Below, one piece after another: positions 1 to 7,526 of a DNA stretch of 20,452 nt. Below the pieces are notes generated by a model. That model was given only the letters and a program-made list of their open reading frames with translations. It did not search any database and was not told where the DNA came from. Both the position numbers and the translations under genes were made by a program. Source of the DNA: a virus; the IMG/VR virus record IMGVR_UViG_3300020190_000002, positions 1 to 20,452 of that record; one strand, written 5' to 3'. Position 1 is the stretch's first letter; every line of letters starts with the position of its first letter.

Positions 1-55
1 AAAGCCTATGTTGGTGATAATGATCTATTACATGCAGATCATCCAAGATATTCAA
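1..55. repeat. Terminal direct repeat, left copy (circular overlap)
   Basis: These 55 bases are identical to the last 55 bases of the window (20398-20452). The reading frame ending at the right edge continues in phase from base 1, so the repeat marks the ends of a circular or circularly permuted contig. An overlap of 55 equals a k-mer length commonly used by de Bruijn assemblers, so it is more likely an assembly overlap than a biological terminal repeat. Confidence 0.95.
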
Positions 56-468
56 AACAAAAACGCGAGGCCAGGCAGGATAGTTATTCACCAACCCAAG
101 CCATGAAGAATGAAGCCCAGAGAGGTTTAGATTGGCGCAGGGAGTTTGGCAGAGGTGGTACAGAGATTGGTATTGCTAGGGCAAGAGATATTGTCAGTGG
201 AAAGGACTTACCACTTGAAACTGTAAATCGGATGGTCTCTTTTTTTGCACGCCATGAGGTAGATAAACAGGCGGAAGGTTTTAGACCAGGTGAGGATGGC
301 TACCCTTCAAATGGCAGGATTGCATGGGCATTATGGGGTGGTGATGCTGGCAAAGCTTGGTCAGAAAAAATTGTCAGTCAGGATCGATATGATGATGATG
401 AAGATGATGATAAGCCAAGATATAACACTGCCTGGCTAATCTTACAAACAATACAAAAAAAGATATAA
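1..468 (+). CDS. C-terminal part of head-region modular protein (continues from 19759)
   Basis: This is the end of a 368-residue protein that begins at 19759. Joined over the 55-base overlap, base 1 is the first base of codon 214. An internal ATG at 103 would give a free 121-residue protein, but the frame is open from base 1 and the upstream codons belong to a conserved-looking domain. The part shown finishes one domain (around DNDLLHADHPRYS) and carries a second, about residues 250-340 of the joined protein, with the motifs GLDWRREFGRGGTEIG, FFARHEVDK and GRIAWALWGGDAG. A very acidic stretch (DRYDDDEDDDK) follows. I recall this second domain in other phage head modules next to proteases, but know of no proven function. 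It sits just upstream of the capsid gene, where a scaffold or maturation factor would be expected. The capsid promoter lies over its last codons. Confidence 0.85.
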   Translation, partial: KAYVGDNDLLHADHPRYSKQKREARQDSYSPTQAMKNEAQRGLDWRREFGRGGTEIGIARARDIVSGKDLPLETVNRMVSFFARHEVDKQAEGFRPGEDGYPSNGRIAWALWGGDAGKAWSEKIVSQDRYDDDEDDDKPRYNTAWLILQTIQKKI

Positions 469-469
469 T
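441..469 (+). promoter_or_regulatory. Putative sigma70-type promoter for the capsid gene
   Basis: CTTACA (441-446, 4 of 6 matches to TTGACA) is followed by a 17-bp spacer and a perfect TATAAT (464-469). It overlaps the stop codon of the preceding gene. Transcription would start near 476, leaving a leader of about 65 nt before the capsid ATG at 544. The leader contains a small GTGT-C-ACAC palindrome (504-512). The gap 469-543 holds no gene. Confidence 0.6.
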
Positions 470-543
470 ATAAAAAGTAGAACACCTGACCCTTTTTGTA
501 AGCGTGTCACACCTTCTCAATCCAAACTAATTATAGGAGAAAA

Positions 544-1902
544 ATGTCAAATGCTTTTTTAGCTTCTCTTACTGAGAAGCGTGAATCAAAGACTGCTCTT
601 ATTCAATCAACTTTAGATCGCGCAGCCGAAGAGGTACGCGATCTGACAGAGGTAGAGTTGGCGAATGTCGAAGCTCTAAATCTTGAAATCAAAAAGTTGG
701 ATGAACGCATTGAGCAGATGAGTGATATAGAGATCCGAAATCAAAAGGCTGCAGAATTGGCAGCCAAGGTTGATGCTGGATCTGTACCACAAAAAGAAGT
801 TCGCGCTGGTGGCTTCACTGTTACCAAAGAGGAACTTACATACTCAGAGCGTGGCCGTCATGATTTTCTAACTGATGCGCTCAAGGCAACATTTAAAACA
901 GATGGTGATGCCTCTGAAAGAATTGCACGCCATCAAAAAGAGATGGCAATCGAGTATCGCGCTGTAGATACTTCAAGCTTTGCAGGCTTGGTAGTACCCG
1001 CCTATTTACTGGATCTTTATGCGCCTCTGGCACGGGCTGGTCGTCCATTTGCAGACGCATGCCGCAAACATGCACTGGGTAATCAAGGCATGTCCGTAGT
1101 TATCTCAAAGATCAATACTGGTACAACTGTCGCATATCAAACATCTCAAAACACTGCAGCTGTATCTCAAGACATGGCCGACACTACTTTGACTGTCAAT
1201 GTCAATACTATTGCAGGCCAACAATCTGTATCTAAGCAAGCTCTATTGCGTGGGTACAATATTGAGCAGATTGTATTAGGTGATTTGATCCGCGCCTACC
1301 ACACCAAATTAGACAATGCTTTACTAAATGGTACTGGTGCAAACAATCAACCAACTGGTCTAGTAACAATGACCACTGGTATCTTGGTAACTTATACAGC
1401 TACCACTGGCACTGTCGCTGGAGTATTCCCTAAGATTGCAGATGCTATTCAACAAATTCAAAGTCAAATCTTTGCTAATCCAAATGCAATCATTATGCAT
1501 CCACGCCGCCTAGGATTCTTCTTGGCTGGATTAGATAGTCAAAACCGACCATTAGTTGTACCAACTGCTAACAATCCTGTAAATGCTTTAGGTATTGGCA
1601 ATGGAACATTTACTTATGGTCAAAGTGGTTATCAGATACTTGGCTTGCCAATTATTGTTGATGCTAACATTGCAACAAATCTTGGTGCAAGCACAAATCA
1701 AGACACCATCTTTGTGGTAGATCTTAATGAGTGTCACCTATTTGAAGAGGGTGGACAACCAACCTATGTTCAATTCGAAGAGCCAAATGGCAAGGTCGCT
1801 ATAAATACTGTTTTGTTTGGCTTCTCAGCCTTCACTGCAGAGCGTTATCCAAAAGCCATTGCCCAAATCAATGGCACAGGTCTGGCAACACCAAGCTTCT
1901 AA
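544..1902 (+). CDS. Major capsid protein, HK97 fold
   Basis: A 452-residue protein of the phage capsid family (HK97 gp5-like). Residues 1 to about 80 are charged and heptad-rich (EVELANVEALNLEIKKLDER), as expected of the N-terminal delta or scaffold domain removed by the prohead protease. The shell domain follows, with typical features such as FADACRKHAL, the repeated V-N-V-N-T strand and NAIIMHPRRLGFF. The length fits a capsid precursor with a fused scaffold domain and explains why no separate scaffold gene is seen. The start is supported by a good Shine-Dalgarno sequence, TAGGAGA, at 534-540. It follows the protease and the modular head protein, and lies between a promoter-like sequence and a strong hairpin, which would allow independent high expression. 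Confidence 0.93.
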   Translation: MSNAFLASLTEKRESKTALIQSTLDRAAEEVRDLTEVELANVEALNLEIKKLDERIEQMSDIEIRNQKAAELAAKVDAGSVPQKEVRAGGFTVTKEELTYSERGRHDFLTDALKATFKTDGDASERIARHQKEMAIEYRAVDTSSFAGLVVPAYLLDLYAPLARAGRPFADACRKHALGNQGMSVVISKINTGTTVAYQTSQNTAAVSQDMADTTLTVNVNTIAGQQSVSKQALLRGYNIEQIVLGDLIRAYHTKLDNALLNGTGANNQPTGLVTMTTGILVTYTATTGTVAGVFPKIADAIQQIQSQIFANPNAIIMHPRRLGFFLAGLDSQNRPLVVPTANNPVNALGIGNGTFTYGQSGYQILGLPIIVDANIATNLGASTNQDTIFVVDLNECHLFEEGGQPTYVQFEEPNGKVAINTVLFGFSAFTAERYPKAIAQINGTGLATPSF

Positions 1903-1910
1903 TCAAAATA

Positions 1911-1944
1911 TTCTAAGCCCCCTACCCTTCCAGGGGGCTTAGAA
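1911..1944 (+). terminator. Strong hairpin after the capsid gene
   Basis: TTCTAAGCCCCCT (1911-1923) pairs perfectly with AGGGGGCTTAGAA (1932-1944), giving a 13-bp stem with an 8-nt loop. It begins 8 bases after the capsid stop. The sequence downstream on the + strand (CTTAATATGATT) has no real U-tract, so this may be a partial terminator or an mRNA-stabilising structure. Either would let capsid mRNA exceed that of the downstream connector genes. Confidence 0.75.
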
Positions 1945-1966
1945 CTTAATATGATTGGTATTTAAG

Positions 1967-2590
1967 ATGGCAATTACAAATGGTTATGCAACACTGGCAG
2001 AGATAAAGACATATTTATCGATTTCAGATGCAACTGATAACACTTTATTGGAAGCATTAGTTGAATCATCATCTCGCTCTATTGATCGGATCGCCAATCG
2101 TAGATTTTATGCAGATGCATCAGCCTCAGCCAGAAAATACAGAGCATACTCAGATGTTTTTGTTTATGTAGATGACATAAGTACCACCACAGGTTTGGTC
2201 GTAAAAGTTGATGAATCAGGTAATGGTACTTATAGTAAAACCTTGACTTTAGATACAGATTTTATTTTAGATCCACTGACAGCCGCATCATTAGATAGAC
2301 CCTTCACCCAATTAACCATGGTCTCTAATACTGAGAGTTGGCCAATCTTTCCAGGCATTACACAAAATGGTTTGCGCCCAGGTGTTGAGGTAACAGCTAA
2401 ATGGGGCTGGCCAGCTGTGCCTGATGATGTCCATGTAGCTTGTTTGATTCTTACCGCCGATCTTTACAAACGCAAAGATGCCCCAGGTGGGGTTTTAGGT
2501 TTGGGGGATCTTGGTGTCATCCGCATGTCACCAGTGGGCAGAGATGTTACTTATATGATTCGCGCCTACCAAAAGATTGCGATTGCATGA
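1967..2590 (+). CDS. Head-tail connector (gp6-like adaptor)
   Basis: A 207-residue protein resembling the HK97 gp6/connector family, which forms the ring below the portal. The N-terminus (YATLAEIKTYLSI, DNTLLEALVESSSRSID) has the helical pattern typical of that family, and the central part (DFILDP, PGVEVTAKWGWP, VHVACLILTADLYKR) matches the family's later half. The first gene after the capsid is the usual place for it. The start is uncertain: the ATG at 1967 is used here, while a TTG at 1955 would add four residues. Neither has a clear Shine-Dalgarno sequence, so reading may depend on transcripts passing the upstream hairpin. The stop overlaps the next start (ATGA). Confidence 0.75.
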   Translation: MAITNGYATLAEIKTYLSISDATDNTLLEALVESSSRSIDRIANRRFYADASASARKYRAYSDVFVYVDDISTTTGLVVKVDESGNGTYSKTLTLDTDFILDPLTAASLDRPFTQLTMVSNTESWPIFPGITQNGLRPGVEVTAKWGWPAVPDDVHVACLILTADLYKRKDAPGGVLGLGDLGVIRMSPVGRDVTYMIRAYQKIAIA

Positions 2591-2997
2591 TCCCCAGCAC
2601 TGTACGCGATAATCTTAAGACCGCTTTGCAGACAATATCTGGCTTAAGAGTTATGGATTATGTACCCGACTCAGCCAATGTGCCTACCAATAATGCCTTT
2701 GCAATCGTAGGTCAATTAAGTCTTAATTATGATTTTACTGTGAATCGAGGTTTTGACACTGCAACCTGCAACATTATTGTCATGGTAGGCAGGATGAGTG
2801 AGCGCAATGCGCAGGAAAGATTAGATGGGTTACTTGCCTCATCTGGTTCAAACTCAGTAAAGGCCGCGATTGAGTCTGATAAAACATTAAGTGGCGCAAT
2901 ACAAACTCTCAGGGTGGTGTCTGCAACACCAGGCACACTAACTTCCGCTAATATTGACTACCTAAGTTATCAGTATTCAGTGGAATTGATAGGTTAG
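2587..2997 (+). CDS. Tail terminator / head-tail completion-like protein
   Basis: A 136-residue protein whose ATG overlaps the preceding stop (ATGA at 2587-2590). The frame is open further upstream, to 2440, but that part lies over the connector gene, so the coupled start is preferred. The size, the position between connector and major tail protein, and the layout (helix with VRDNLKTALQTI, then strands AFAIVGQLSLNYDF and CNIIVMVGR, then SERNAQERLDGLLA) fit tail-terminator or minor tail proteins of siphoviruses. These cap the tail tube and join it to the head. Assignment rests mostly on position and general pattern, since no diagnostic motif is visible. Confidence 0.55.
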   Translation: MIPSTVRDNLKTALQTISGLRVMDYVPDSANVPTNNAFAIVGQLSLNYDFTVNRGFDTATCNIIVMVGRMSERNAQERLDGLLASSGSNSVKAAIESDKTLSGAIQTLRVVSATPGTLTSANIDYLSYQYSVELIG

Positions 2998-3010
2998 CGA
3001 AAGGAAAAAG

Positions 3011-3418
3011 ATGGCAATATTTATGGGTAACAAAGTTGCAGTCATTGTTGGAGCTACAACAATCAGCGACCATGTTAGTACAGTCAGTTTAAATCGTGAG
3101 GTAGAGCAAGTAGTAATTTCCAGCATGAATGACACTGTACAGAATATGGTAGGGGGTCTCGAGGTTTCGCAAGTGAGCCTGGAAGTCTTCAATGATTTTG
3201 CTGCATCATCTGTAAATAGTTTATTTGAGGATGCAATCGGCACTAAGTTGGCAATCAAATTGATACCAGTAACAGGCACAGTCTCAGCGACCAATCCAAG
3301 TTACTCAATGTCATGTTTGGTTTCCCAATGGACACCAATTTCAGGATCAACCGATTCTGCAATGACAGCCAGTATTACACTTCCTGTTACAGCTATTACA
3401 AAATCAACCAGCTCTTAA
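3011..3418 (+). CDS. Major tail (tube) protein
   Basis: A 135-residue, Ser/Thr/Val-rich, probably beta-rich protein directly before the tail assembly chaperone, the standard place for the tube subunit. It has a strong Shine-Dalgarno sequence (AAAGGAAA at 2999-3006) as expected of an abundant protein. Segments such as NKVAVIVGATTISDHVSTVSL and DSAMTASITLPVT look like alternating strands. It is short for the family (many are 150-250 residues), consistent with a minimal tube domain without a decorating Ig-like domain. Identification relies mainly on context and composition. Confidence 0.65.
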   Translation: MAIFMGNKVAVIVGATTISDHVSTVSLNREVEQVVISSMNDTVQNMVGGLEVSQVSLEVFNDFAASSVNSLFEDAIGTKLAIKLIPVTGTVSATNPSYSMSCLVSQWTPISGSTDSAMTASITLPVTAITKSTSS

Positions 3419-3434
3419 TTAGGAAAGGAAGGAC

Positions 3435-3692
3435 ATGCACAGAATTGAGATCACAAAGAAAGACGGCAAAAAGATTAGTTATGATCTTACGCCATCAGTC
3501 AAAGTTGCATTTGAGGCAGAGTTTAAGACTGGGTGGCGTAAGAGGCTGGCTGAATCACAAATGGAGTCAGATTTGTGGTGGTTTGCGCATAGACTTGAAA
3601 AAGATGCAGGCAAAACAGATTTAGCCTTTGGTAATGAGTACATAGATCAATATGAAGATGTTGATCTAATCTATGACTCAAAAAATGGCTAG
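3435..3692 (+). CDS. Tail assembly chaperone, unshifted short form (gpG-like)
   Basis: An 85-residue protein with a good Shine-Dalgarno sequence (AGGAAAGGAAGG upstream). The pattern (EITKKDGKKISYDLTPSVKV, FKTGWRKRLAESQ, LWWFAHRLEKDAG, then an acidic YEDVDLIYDSKNG end) matches the N-terminal gpG-like part of siphovirus tail assembly chaperones, which bind the tape measure during tube assembly. It lies between the major tail protein and the tape measure. The zero frame stops at TAG 3690-3692, four bases after a slippery AAAAAAT, and the -1 frame continues open to 3847. This form is therefore probably the major one of two products. Confidence 0.8.
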   Translation: MHRIEITKKDGKKISYDLTPSVKVAFEAEFKTGWRKRLAESQMESDLWWFAHRLEKDAGKTDLAFGNEYIDQYEDVDLIYDSKNG

Positions 3693-3847
3693 ACCGACAT
3701 GGACAGATTTGGGAGATTGCATCTGTGTCGGTTGCAACTGGTATCAGCCCTAAAGATCTTTTAGAGGTTGAGCCTGCAGTTTATATGGCAATCAAAGCCA
3801 TATTGCATGAGCAATCTCAAAAATCAAGGACAATGAGGCGCAGATAA
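3435..3847 (+). CDS. Tail assembly chaperone, -1 frameshifted long form (gpGT-like)
   Basis: If ribosomes slip back one base at AAAAAAT (3680-3686), 84 codons of the first frame are followed by 53 codons of the -1 frame, beginning TGG at 3686-3688 and ending TAA 3845-3847, for 137 residues. The added part reads WLDRHGQIWEIASVSVATG, then ISPKDLLEVEPAVYMAIKAI and a basic tail. The D-L-L-x-x-x-P-x-x-x-x-A-I pattern is typical of the T domain of frameshifted chaperones. The extension fills what would otherwise be a 154-base gap, and its TAA overlaps the ATG of the next gene (TAATG). The frame, slippery site, spacer and stem are seen directly; that slippage happens is inferred. Confidence 0.8.
3680..3732 (+). 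promoter_or_regulatory. Programmed -1 ribosomal frameshift signal
   Basis: The slippery heptamer A AAA AAT (3680-3686) is in the correct phase. After a 6-nt spacer, ACCGACATGGA (3693-3703) can pair with TCTGTGTCGGT (3722-3732), an 11-bp stem with two G-U pairs and an 18-nt loop. The spacing and stem fit known stimulators of -1 frameshifting. The zero-frame TAG lies in the spacer. Confidence 0.8.
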
Positions 3848-4482
3848 TGTTTCAATTTAAAATTGATGAGGCAATCTATATTAAAAACTTTGATGCGATT
3901 TTAGAAAAGTTAGAAAAGATGGATCCTAAACTTGCCAAAAAATTTAAAAGCCAATTACGCAAAGCGATAAGACCTGTTCAAAATAAAGCCAAAGGTTACA
4001 TACCAAACTCACCCTTTCCAGGTTGGCGTGAAACTAAACCCTTTTATCCGACCAACTGGGGTTGGGCTTATGACAATGTTCACCGAGGTCGCACTTATGG
4101 TAAGACCAATGAGTCAAGGTGGCAATGGGATGCCGAAAAGGTAGCGAGAGGGATTCGAATATCATTTGCCCCAAGTAAAGTACAAAGACAAGGTTTAAAT
4201 ATATCGGTCTCAGCTTTGTCATTACAAAATACCAGTGTGCCAGGTATTATCTATGAATTAGCTGGATTTGGCACAGCCAAAAGTAAAGGCCGCACTAAAA
4301 GAGTAAGTCGTAACCCGAACGCCAGCGAAGAGTTTATTGACAGAGTGAGAAGAGCAGAAAAAGGCGGCAATAGTGGCAAACAAAGGCTTATCTATAGAGC
4401 CGCACATGAATTAAAAGATCAGGTACATGCTAATCTTTATGGTGTGCTTAAAAAATATTTAGGCGAAAATTTTAAAGGGTAG
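3847..4482 (+). CDS. HK97 gp10-like / minor tail protein
   Basis: A 211-residue basic protein. The start (FDAILEKLEKMDPKLAKKFKSQLRKAIRPVQNKAKGYIP) resembles the N-terminal helix pattern of HK97 gp10-like proteins, in which a K/R-rich helix precedes a small A-K-x-x-x-P segment. The middle is rich in W, Y and R (WGWAYDNVHRGRTYGK). The family acts in head-tail joining or tail completion. Here the gene lies between the chaperone and the tape measure rather than near the connectors, so a dedicated tail role is also possible. Its start overlaps the stop of the frameshifted chaperone (TAATG), supporting translation coupled to the long form. Confidence 0.55.
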   Translation: MFQFKIDEAIYIKNFDAILEKLEKMDPKLAKKFKSQLRKAIRPVQNKAKGYIPNSPFPGWRETKPFYPTNWGWAYDNVHRGRTYGKTNESRWQWDAEKVARGIRISFAPSKVQRQGLNISVSALSLQNTSVPGIIYELAGFGTAKSKGRTKRVSRNPNASEEFIDRVRRAEKGGNSGKQRLIYRAAHELKDQVHANLYGVLKKYLGENFKG

Positions 4483-4484
4483 AT

Positions 4485-6266
4485 ATGCCACTTAGTCAAA
4501 ATGTAATTATTAACTTCCTTACAAAGTTTGATAAAAAAGGACTCCAAAGGGCAACCAAAGATTTAAAGGGTTTTGACAAGTTTGTTGCAACTGCCAGATT
4601 TAGTTTGGCAAGATTCGCCAAGGTGAGTGCAATCGCGGCTGGAACTGGCTTAACAATATTTGCTAAAAAATCTATAGATGCGGCCTTAGCTCAAGAACGC
4701 TTAGATAAATCTTTACAATTAACTTTGTCATCCATTGGTAAAACTGGGCTTTTATTACAAACAAAAGAGTTTATCGAAAACTTGCAGGATTTAACAAATA
4801 TCAGCGAAGATCAACTCACACCAGCTTTACAAAAATTGATCGCCCAAACTGGCAACCTAGATTCTGCTCAATTACTTTTGACCAGAGCATTAGATATATC
4901 GGCGGGAACAGGTCAAGAATTTGATTTGGTGCTAAATGCGATCACAAAAGCGGCGGTAGGTAATTTTGCCAGCCTGGGCAAACTCTCGGTTGGATTATCG
5001 GCTGCCGAGGCCAAAGCAATGGGTTTTGTTGAAGTCATGCAGGCTTTGGAGAGATTTCAAGGTGATGCCGAGGAATCAACAAAAACATTGGCAGGCCAGA
5101 TTCGCGGATTTAGAATTGATGCAGGTGAGGCAACTGAAGAGGTAGGAACTGGATTCCTGCAGATGTCCTCATTTATTGCAGGCACAAAGGGTGATCTTGA
5201 TAAATTTGGTAAATCTCTTGTAACAAAAGCTAAAGATTTTGCAGACTTTATGGTTGGTTTTGGTAAAGTCTCTAATCAAAAAGGTTTTTTTGATGCTGTT
5301 ACAACTGGATTCAATGATCTTGCCAAAGAGGGTAATAAAGTAAGACAGGAAAGAATCTTAAAAGAAAAAGGGTTATTTGGTTTATCAGGTAATGTTTTGA
5401 GTGCATTGGAACAACAAAATAAAGTTACTAATAAACAAAAAAATTCTGCAGCCATATTAGCAAAAATTCAGGCCGATATTTTAGCAAAAAATAAAAAGAT
5501 AAATGCTGAAAAACGCGCCCAGGAAGCCTTAGATAAAAAGAAGGCGCAGCTTGAAGCAATGTTTGATATTGATCGGATAAATCTACAGGCTGCTCTTACT
5601 CGCAAGTTATCTGCCGAAGATGCACTTCGAGTAAAACTTTTGCAACAACTTGCAGATGGTACAAAGGCTGCAGTAGATGAAGCACAAAGATATGCAGATG
5701 TCTTAAAGGTTATTGAAGATGGCAAAATCACTACAGCTGAAATTGATGAATTAGCTAAAAAATGGGGCATCTCAACCACTGCAGTCTTACTGTACTTGCG
5801 ACAATTATTTGAGGCCAATGCCGCTTTAAGATCTATGCTGGCATTACTTGATGAATTAGCAAAGAAAAAATTTCCGCAACCAACTATGGGTGGGGGTGGG
5901 GGAATGTTTGAGCCTGGATATTTTATTGAATTAGGCCAACAATTAGTGGGCACAAAAGGTTACGCGGGCATGAGCGCAGCTGAGATTACCGCTGAAAGAT
6001 ATAAAGAATCTGGTGCAGCTCGCAGAGGTATCCCTTTGTTTGCAGATGGTGGCATTGTCACCAAACCAACTCTTGGCATGTTGGGCGAGGCTGGTAGTGA
6101 AGCGGTAATTCCATTAGATCGCATAGGGAGCATGGGTACAAAGGTCGTAGTAAATGTGCAAGGCTCTGTTATATCTGAGGGTCAATTGCAATCTGTAATC
6201 CAAGATGTTTTGTATAACTTAAACCGAACTGGGGCGGTTACTCAGCTCACAAACTTAGGCAGATAA
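4485..6266 (+). CDS. Tape measure protein
   Basis: A 593-residue protein, the longest in the window, directly after the tail chaperone region. It starts with an amphipathic basic segment, has one hydrophobic stretch near residues 45-65 (KVSAIAAGTGLTIFAKKS), and a long helical, Lys/Ala/Glu-rich part at about 316-470. Near residues 519-545 is the widespread tape-measure C-terminal motif (FADGGIVTKPTLGMLGEAG then SEAVIPLDR). At about 0.15 nm per residue, a family rule of thumb, it predicts a tail of roughly 90 nm. A G-rich run encodes five glycines at 5888-5902. The start is 2 bases after the previous stop, and the stop overlaps the next start (TAATG). Confidence 0.92.
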   Translation: MPLSQNVIINFLTKFDKKGLQRATKDLKGFDKFVATARFSLARFAKVSAIAAGTGLTIFAKKSIDAALAQERLDKSLQLTLSSIGKTGLLLQTKEFIENLQDLTNISEDQLTPALQKLIAQTGNLDSAQLLLTRALDISAGTGQEFDLVLNAITKAAVGNFASLGKLSVGLSAAEAKAMGFVEVMQALERFQGDAEESTKTLAGQIRGFRIDAGEATEEVGTGFLQMSSFIAGTKGDLDKFGKSLVTKAKDFADFMVGFGKVSNQKGFFDAVTTGFNDLAKEGNKVRQERILKEKGLFGLSGNVLSALEQQNKVTNKQKNSAAILAKIQADILAKNKKINAEKRAQEALDKKKAQLEAMFDIDRINLQAALTRKLSAEDALRVKLLQQLADGTKAAVDEAQRYADVLKVIEDGKITTAEIDELAKKWGISTTAVLLYLRQLFEANAALRSMLALLDELAKKKFPQPTMGGGGGMFEPGYFIELGQQLVGTKGYAGMSAAEITAERYKESGAARRGIPLFADGGIVTKPTLGMLGEAGSEAVIPLDRIGSMGTKVVVNVQGSVISEGQLQSVIQDVLYNLNRTGAVTQLTNLGR

Positions 6267-7519
6267 TGTCAGCTGCAGTTTTAAAGGTAGAGGTGGATTT
6301 TTCCCAGGGTGCAAGTTTTGACCCAGCCCTTGTACTTGATGATCCTGCTACACCTTTAGATATTGCAGTCTTAGGTACTGTAGCTGCAGATGTTGTAGAT
6401 ATAACTCCATTTGTAACTCAAGTATTTATTAGGCGTGCATTTAATAGATCATCTGACTCATTTACTGGTGGTAGTGCCAAGGTTGTCTTTGTAGATCAAA
6501 CAGGTGAATTTAATCCTGCAAACACATCATCAGACTTATACGGCAAAATCAAACCCATGAGAAAGATCAGATTTACAGCCACTTTTTCTAATGTCAACTA
6601 CAATCTAGGATCTTTTTATGTGCAACAATGGGATTACAAAAGCCCTACAGGTTTTGACCCAGCCTATGTAACCTTAAATTGTGTAGATGGTTTTCAGTTA
6701 TTAAACCTAACTACTATAAGCACTGTCTCTGGTGGCACAGCTAATCAGACAACTGCACAGAGGGTTACAAGCTTATTGGATGCTGGAGAGTGGCCAATCG
6801 GTATGAGAGACATTTCAACTACTACAACCACATTAGTTCAGGCAGATACAGGGGCATCAAGATCTTTACTTGGTGCGCTGCAGGTAGTAGAGCAGACAGA
6901 CCTTGGGGCTTTATACATTGATGAGAGAGGCTTTGTTAAATTCCTATCGCGCAATGACATCATCACTGCATCAGGTGGCACATTGACTAAATTTTCAGAT
7001 CAAGTCGGATCAGGTGACATTACTTATCAGGCAGCTCAGTTCGATATATCAGATTATCAGCTCATAAATAAAGCTGAGGTTAGTCCTACTGGGTTGACAA
7101 CTCAGGTTGCATCAGATATTGACAGCATTGGTGACTACTTTCAACATAGCAGAATTAGATCAGGCATTATGACTACAGAGGCAGATGCTTTAAATCAAGC
7201 CTTAATGATTGTAGCCTCACGCAAAGAGCAAGGGGTAGATCTACAATTGAACGCTTTGACTGTAGATGCTTATTCCTCAGTTGACCCAGATAGAGTAACT
7301 GCAGCTTTAGAGCTAGATATATTTGACCCAATAGAGGTCACTCAAACTTTGCCTGCAGAAAATGTAGTAACACAAAGCGTAATTGCAGGTGTCCAATATG
7401 AGATAACACCAAACAGTTTTTTAGTGACTTTTACCTGTGCGCAACCCTTTGCCTCTGGATTTTTGCTAGACTCAGCCGTAGATGGAATTTTGGATCAAGA
7501 CAGCTTGGCTTATACCTAG
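6266..7519 (+). CDS. Minor tail protein (tail-tip / distal tail)
   Basis: A 417-residue protein following the tape measure with a TAATG overlap. The N-terminal part has a pattern common in actinophage minor tail proteins: a V-F-I-R-R-A-F-x-R-S-S-D-S-F segment, then GSAKVVFVDQTGEFNPANTS and LYGKIKPMRKIRF. The latter corresponds to a beta-rich domain describing deviations from a tube axis. The rest (YVTLNCVDGFQLLN, QVVEQTDLGALYIDERGFVK, YQLINKAEVSP) continues like tail-tip proteins that sit at the distal end and hold fibres. The exact role (Dit- or Tal-like) cannot be settled by eye. Confidence 0.75.
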   Translation: MSAAVLKVEVDFSQGASFDPALVLDDPATPLDIAVLGTVAADVVDITPFVTQVFIRRAFNRSSDSFTGGSAKVVFVDQTGEFNPANTSSDLYGKIKPMRKIRFTATFSNVNYNLGSFYVQQWDYKSPTGFDPAYVTLNCVDGFQLLNLTTISTVSGGTANQTTAQRVTSLLDAGEWPIGMRDISTTTTTLVQADTGASRSLLGALQVVEQTDLGALYIDERGFVKFLSRNDIITASGGTLTKFSDQVGSGDITYQAAQFDISDYQLINKAEVSPTGLTTQVASDIDSIGDYFQHSRIRSGIMTTEADALNQALMIVASRKEQGVDLQLNALTVDAYSSVDPDRVTAALELDIFDPIEVTQTLPAENVVTQSVIAGVQYEITPNSFLVTFTCAQPFASGFLLDSAVDGILDQDSLAYT

Positions 7520-7526
7520 GAGATAA

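Noticed and set aside
3313-3624. 103-residue + frame across the tail tube and chaperone genes
   Set aside because: It spans two supported genes in another frame, has no ribosome site and no recognisable pattern; it is not the frame used by the -1 shift.
5888-5902. G3-T-G5-T-G5 run in the tape measure gene as a functional quadruplex
   Set aside because: It is explained by five consecutive glycine codons; only the similarity to the run at 14796-14808 is curious.
5468-5953. 161-residue minus-strand frame inside the tape measure gene
   Set aside because: Composition (Ser/Ala/Asn-rich with runs of Pro) reflects the complement of the tape measure's repetitive codons; no start signal.
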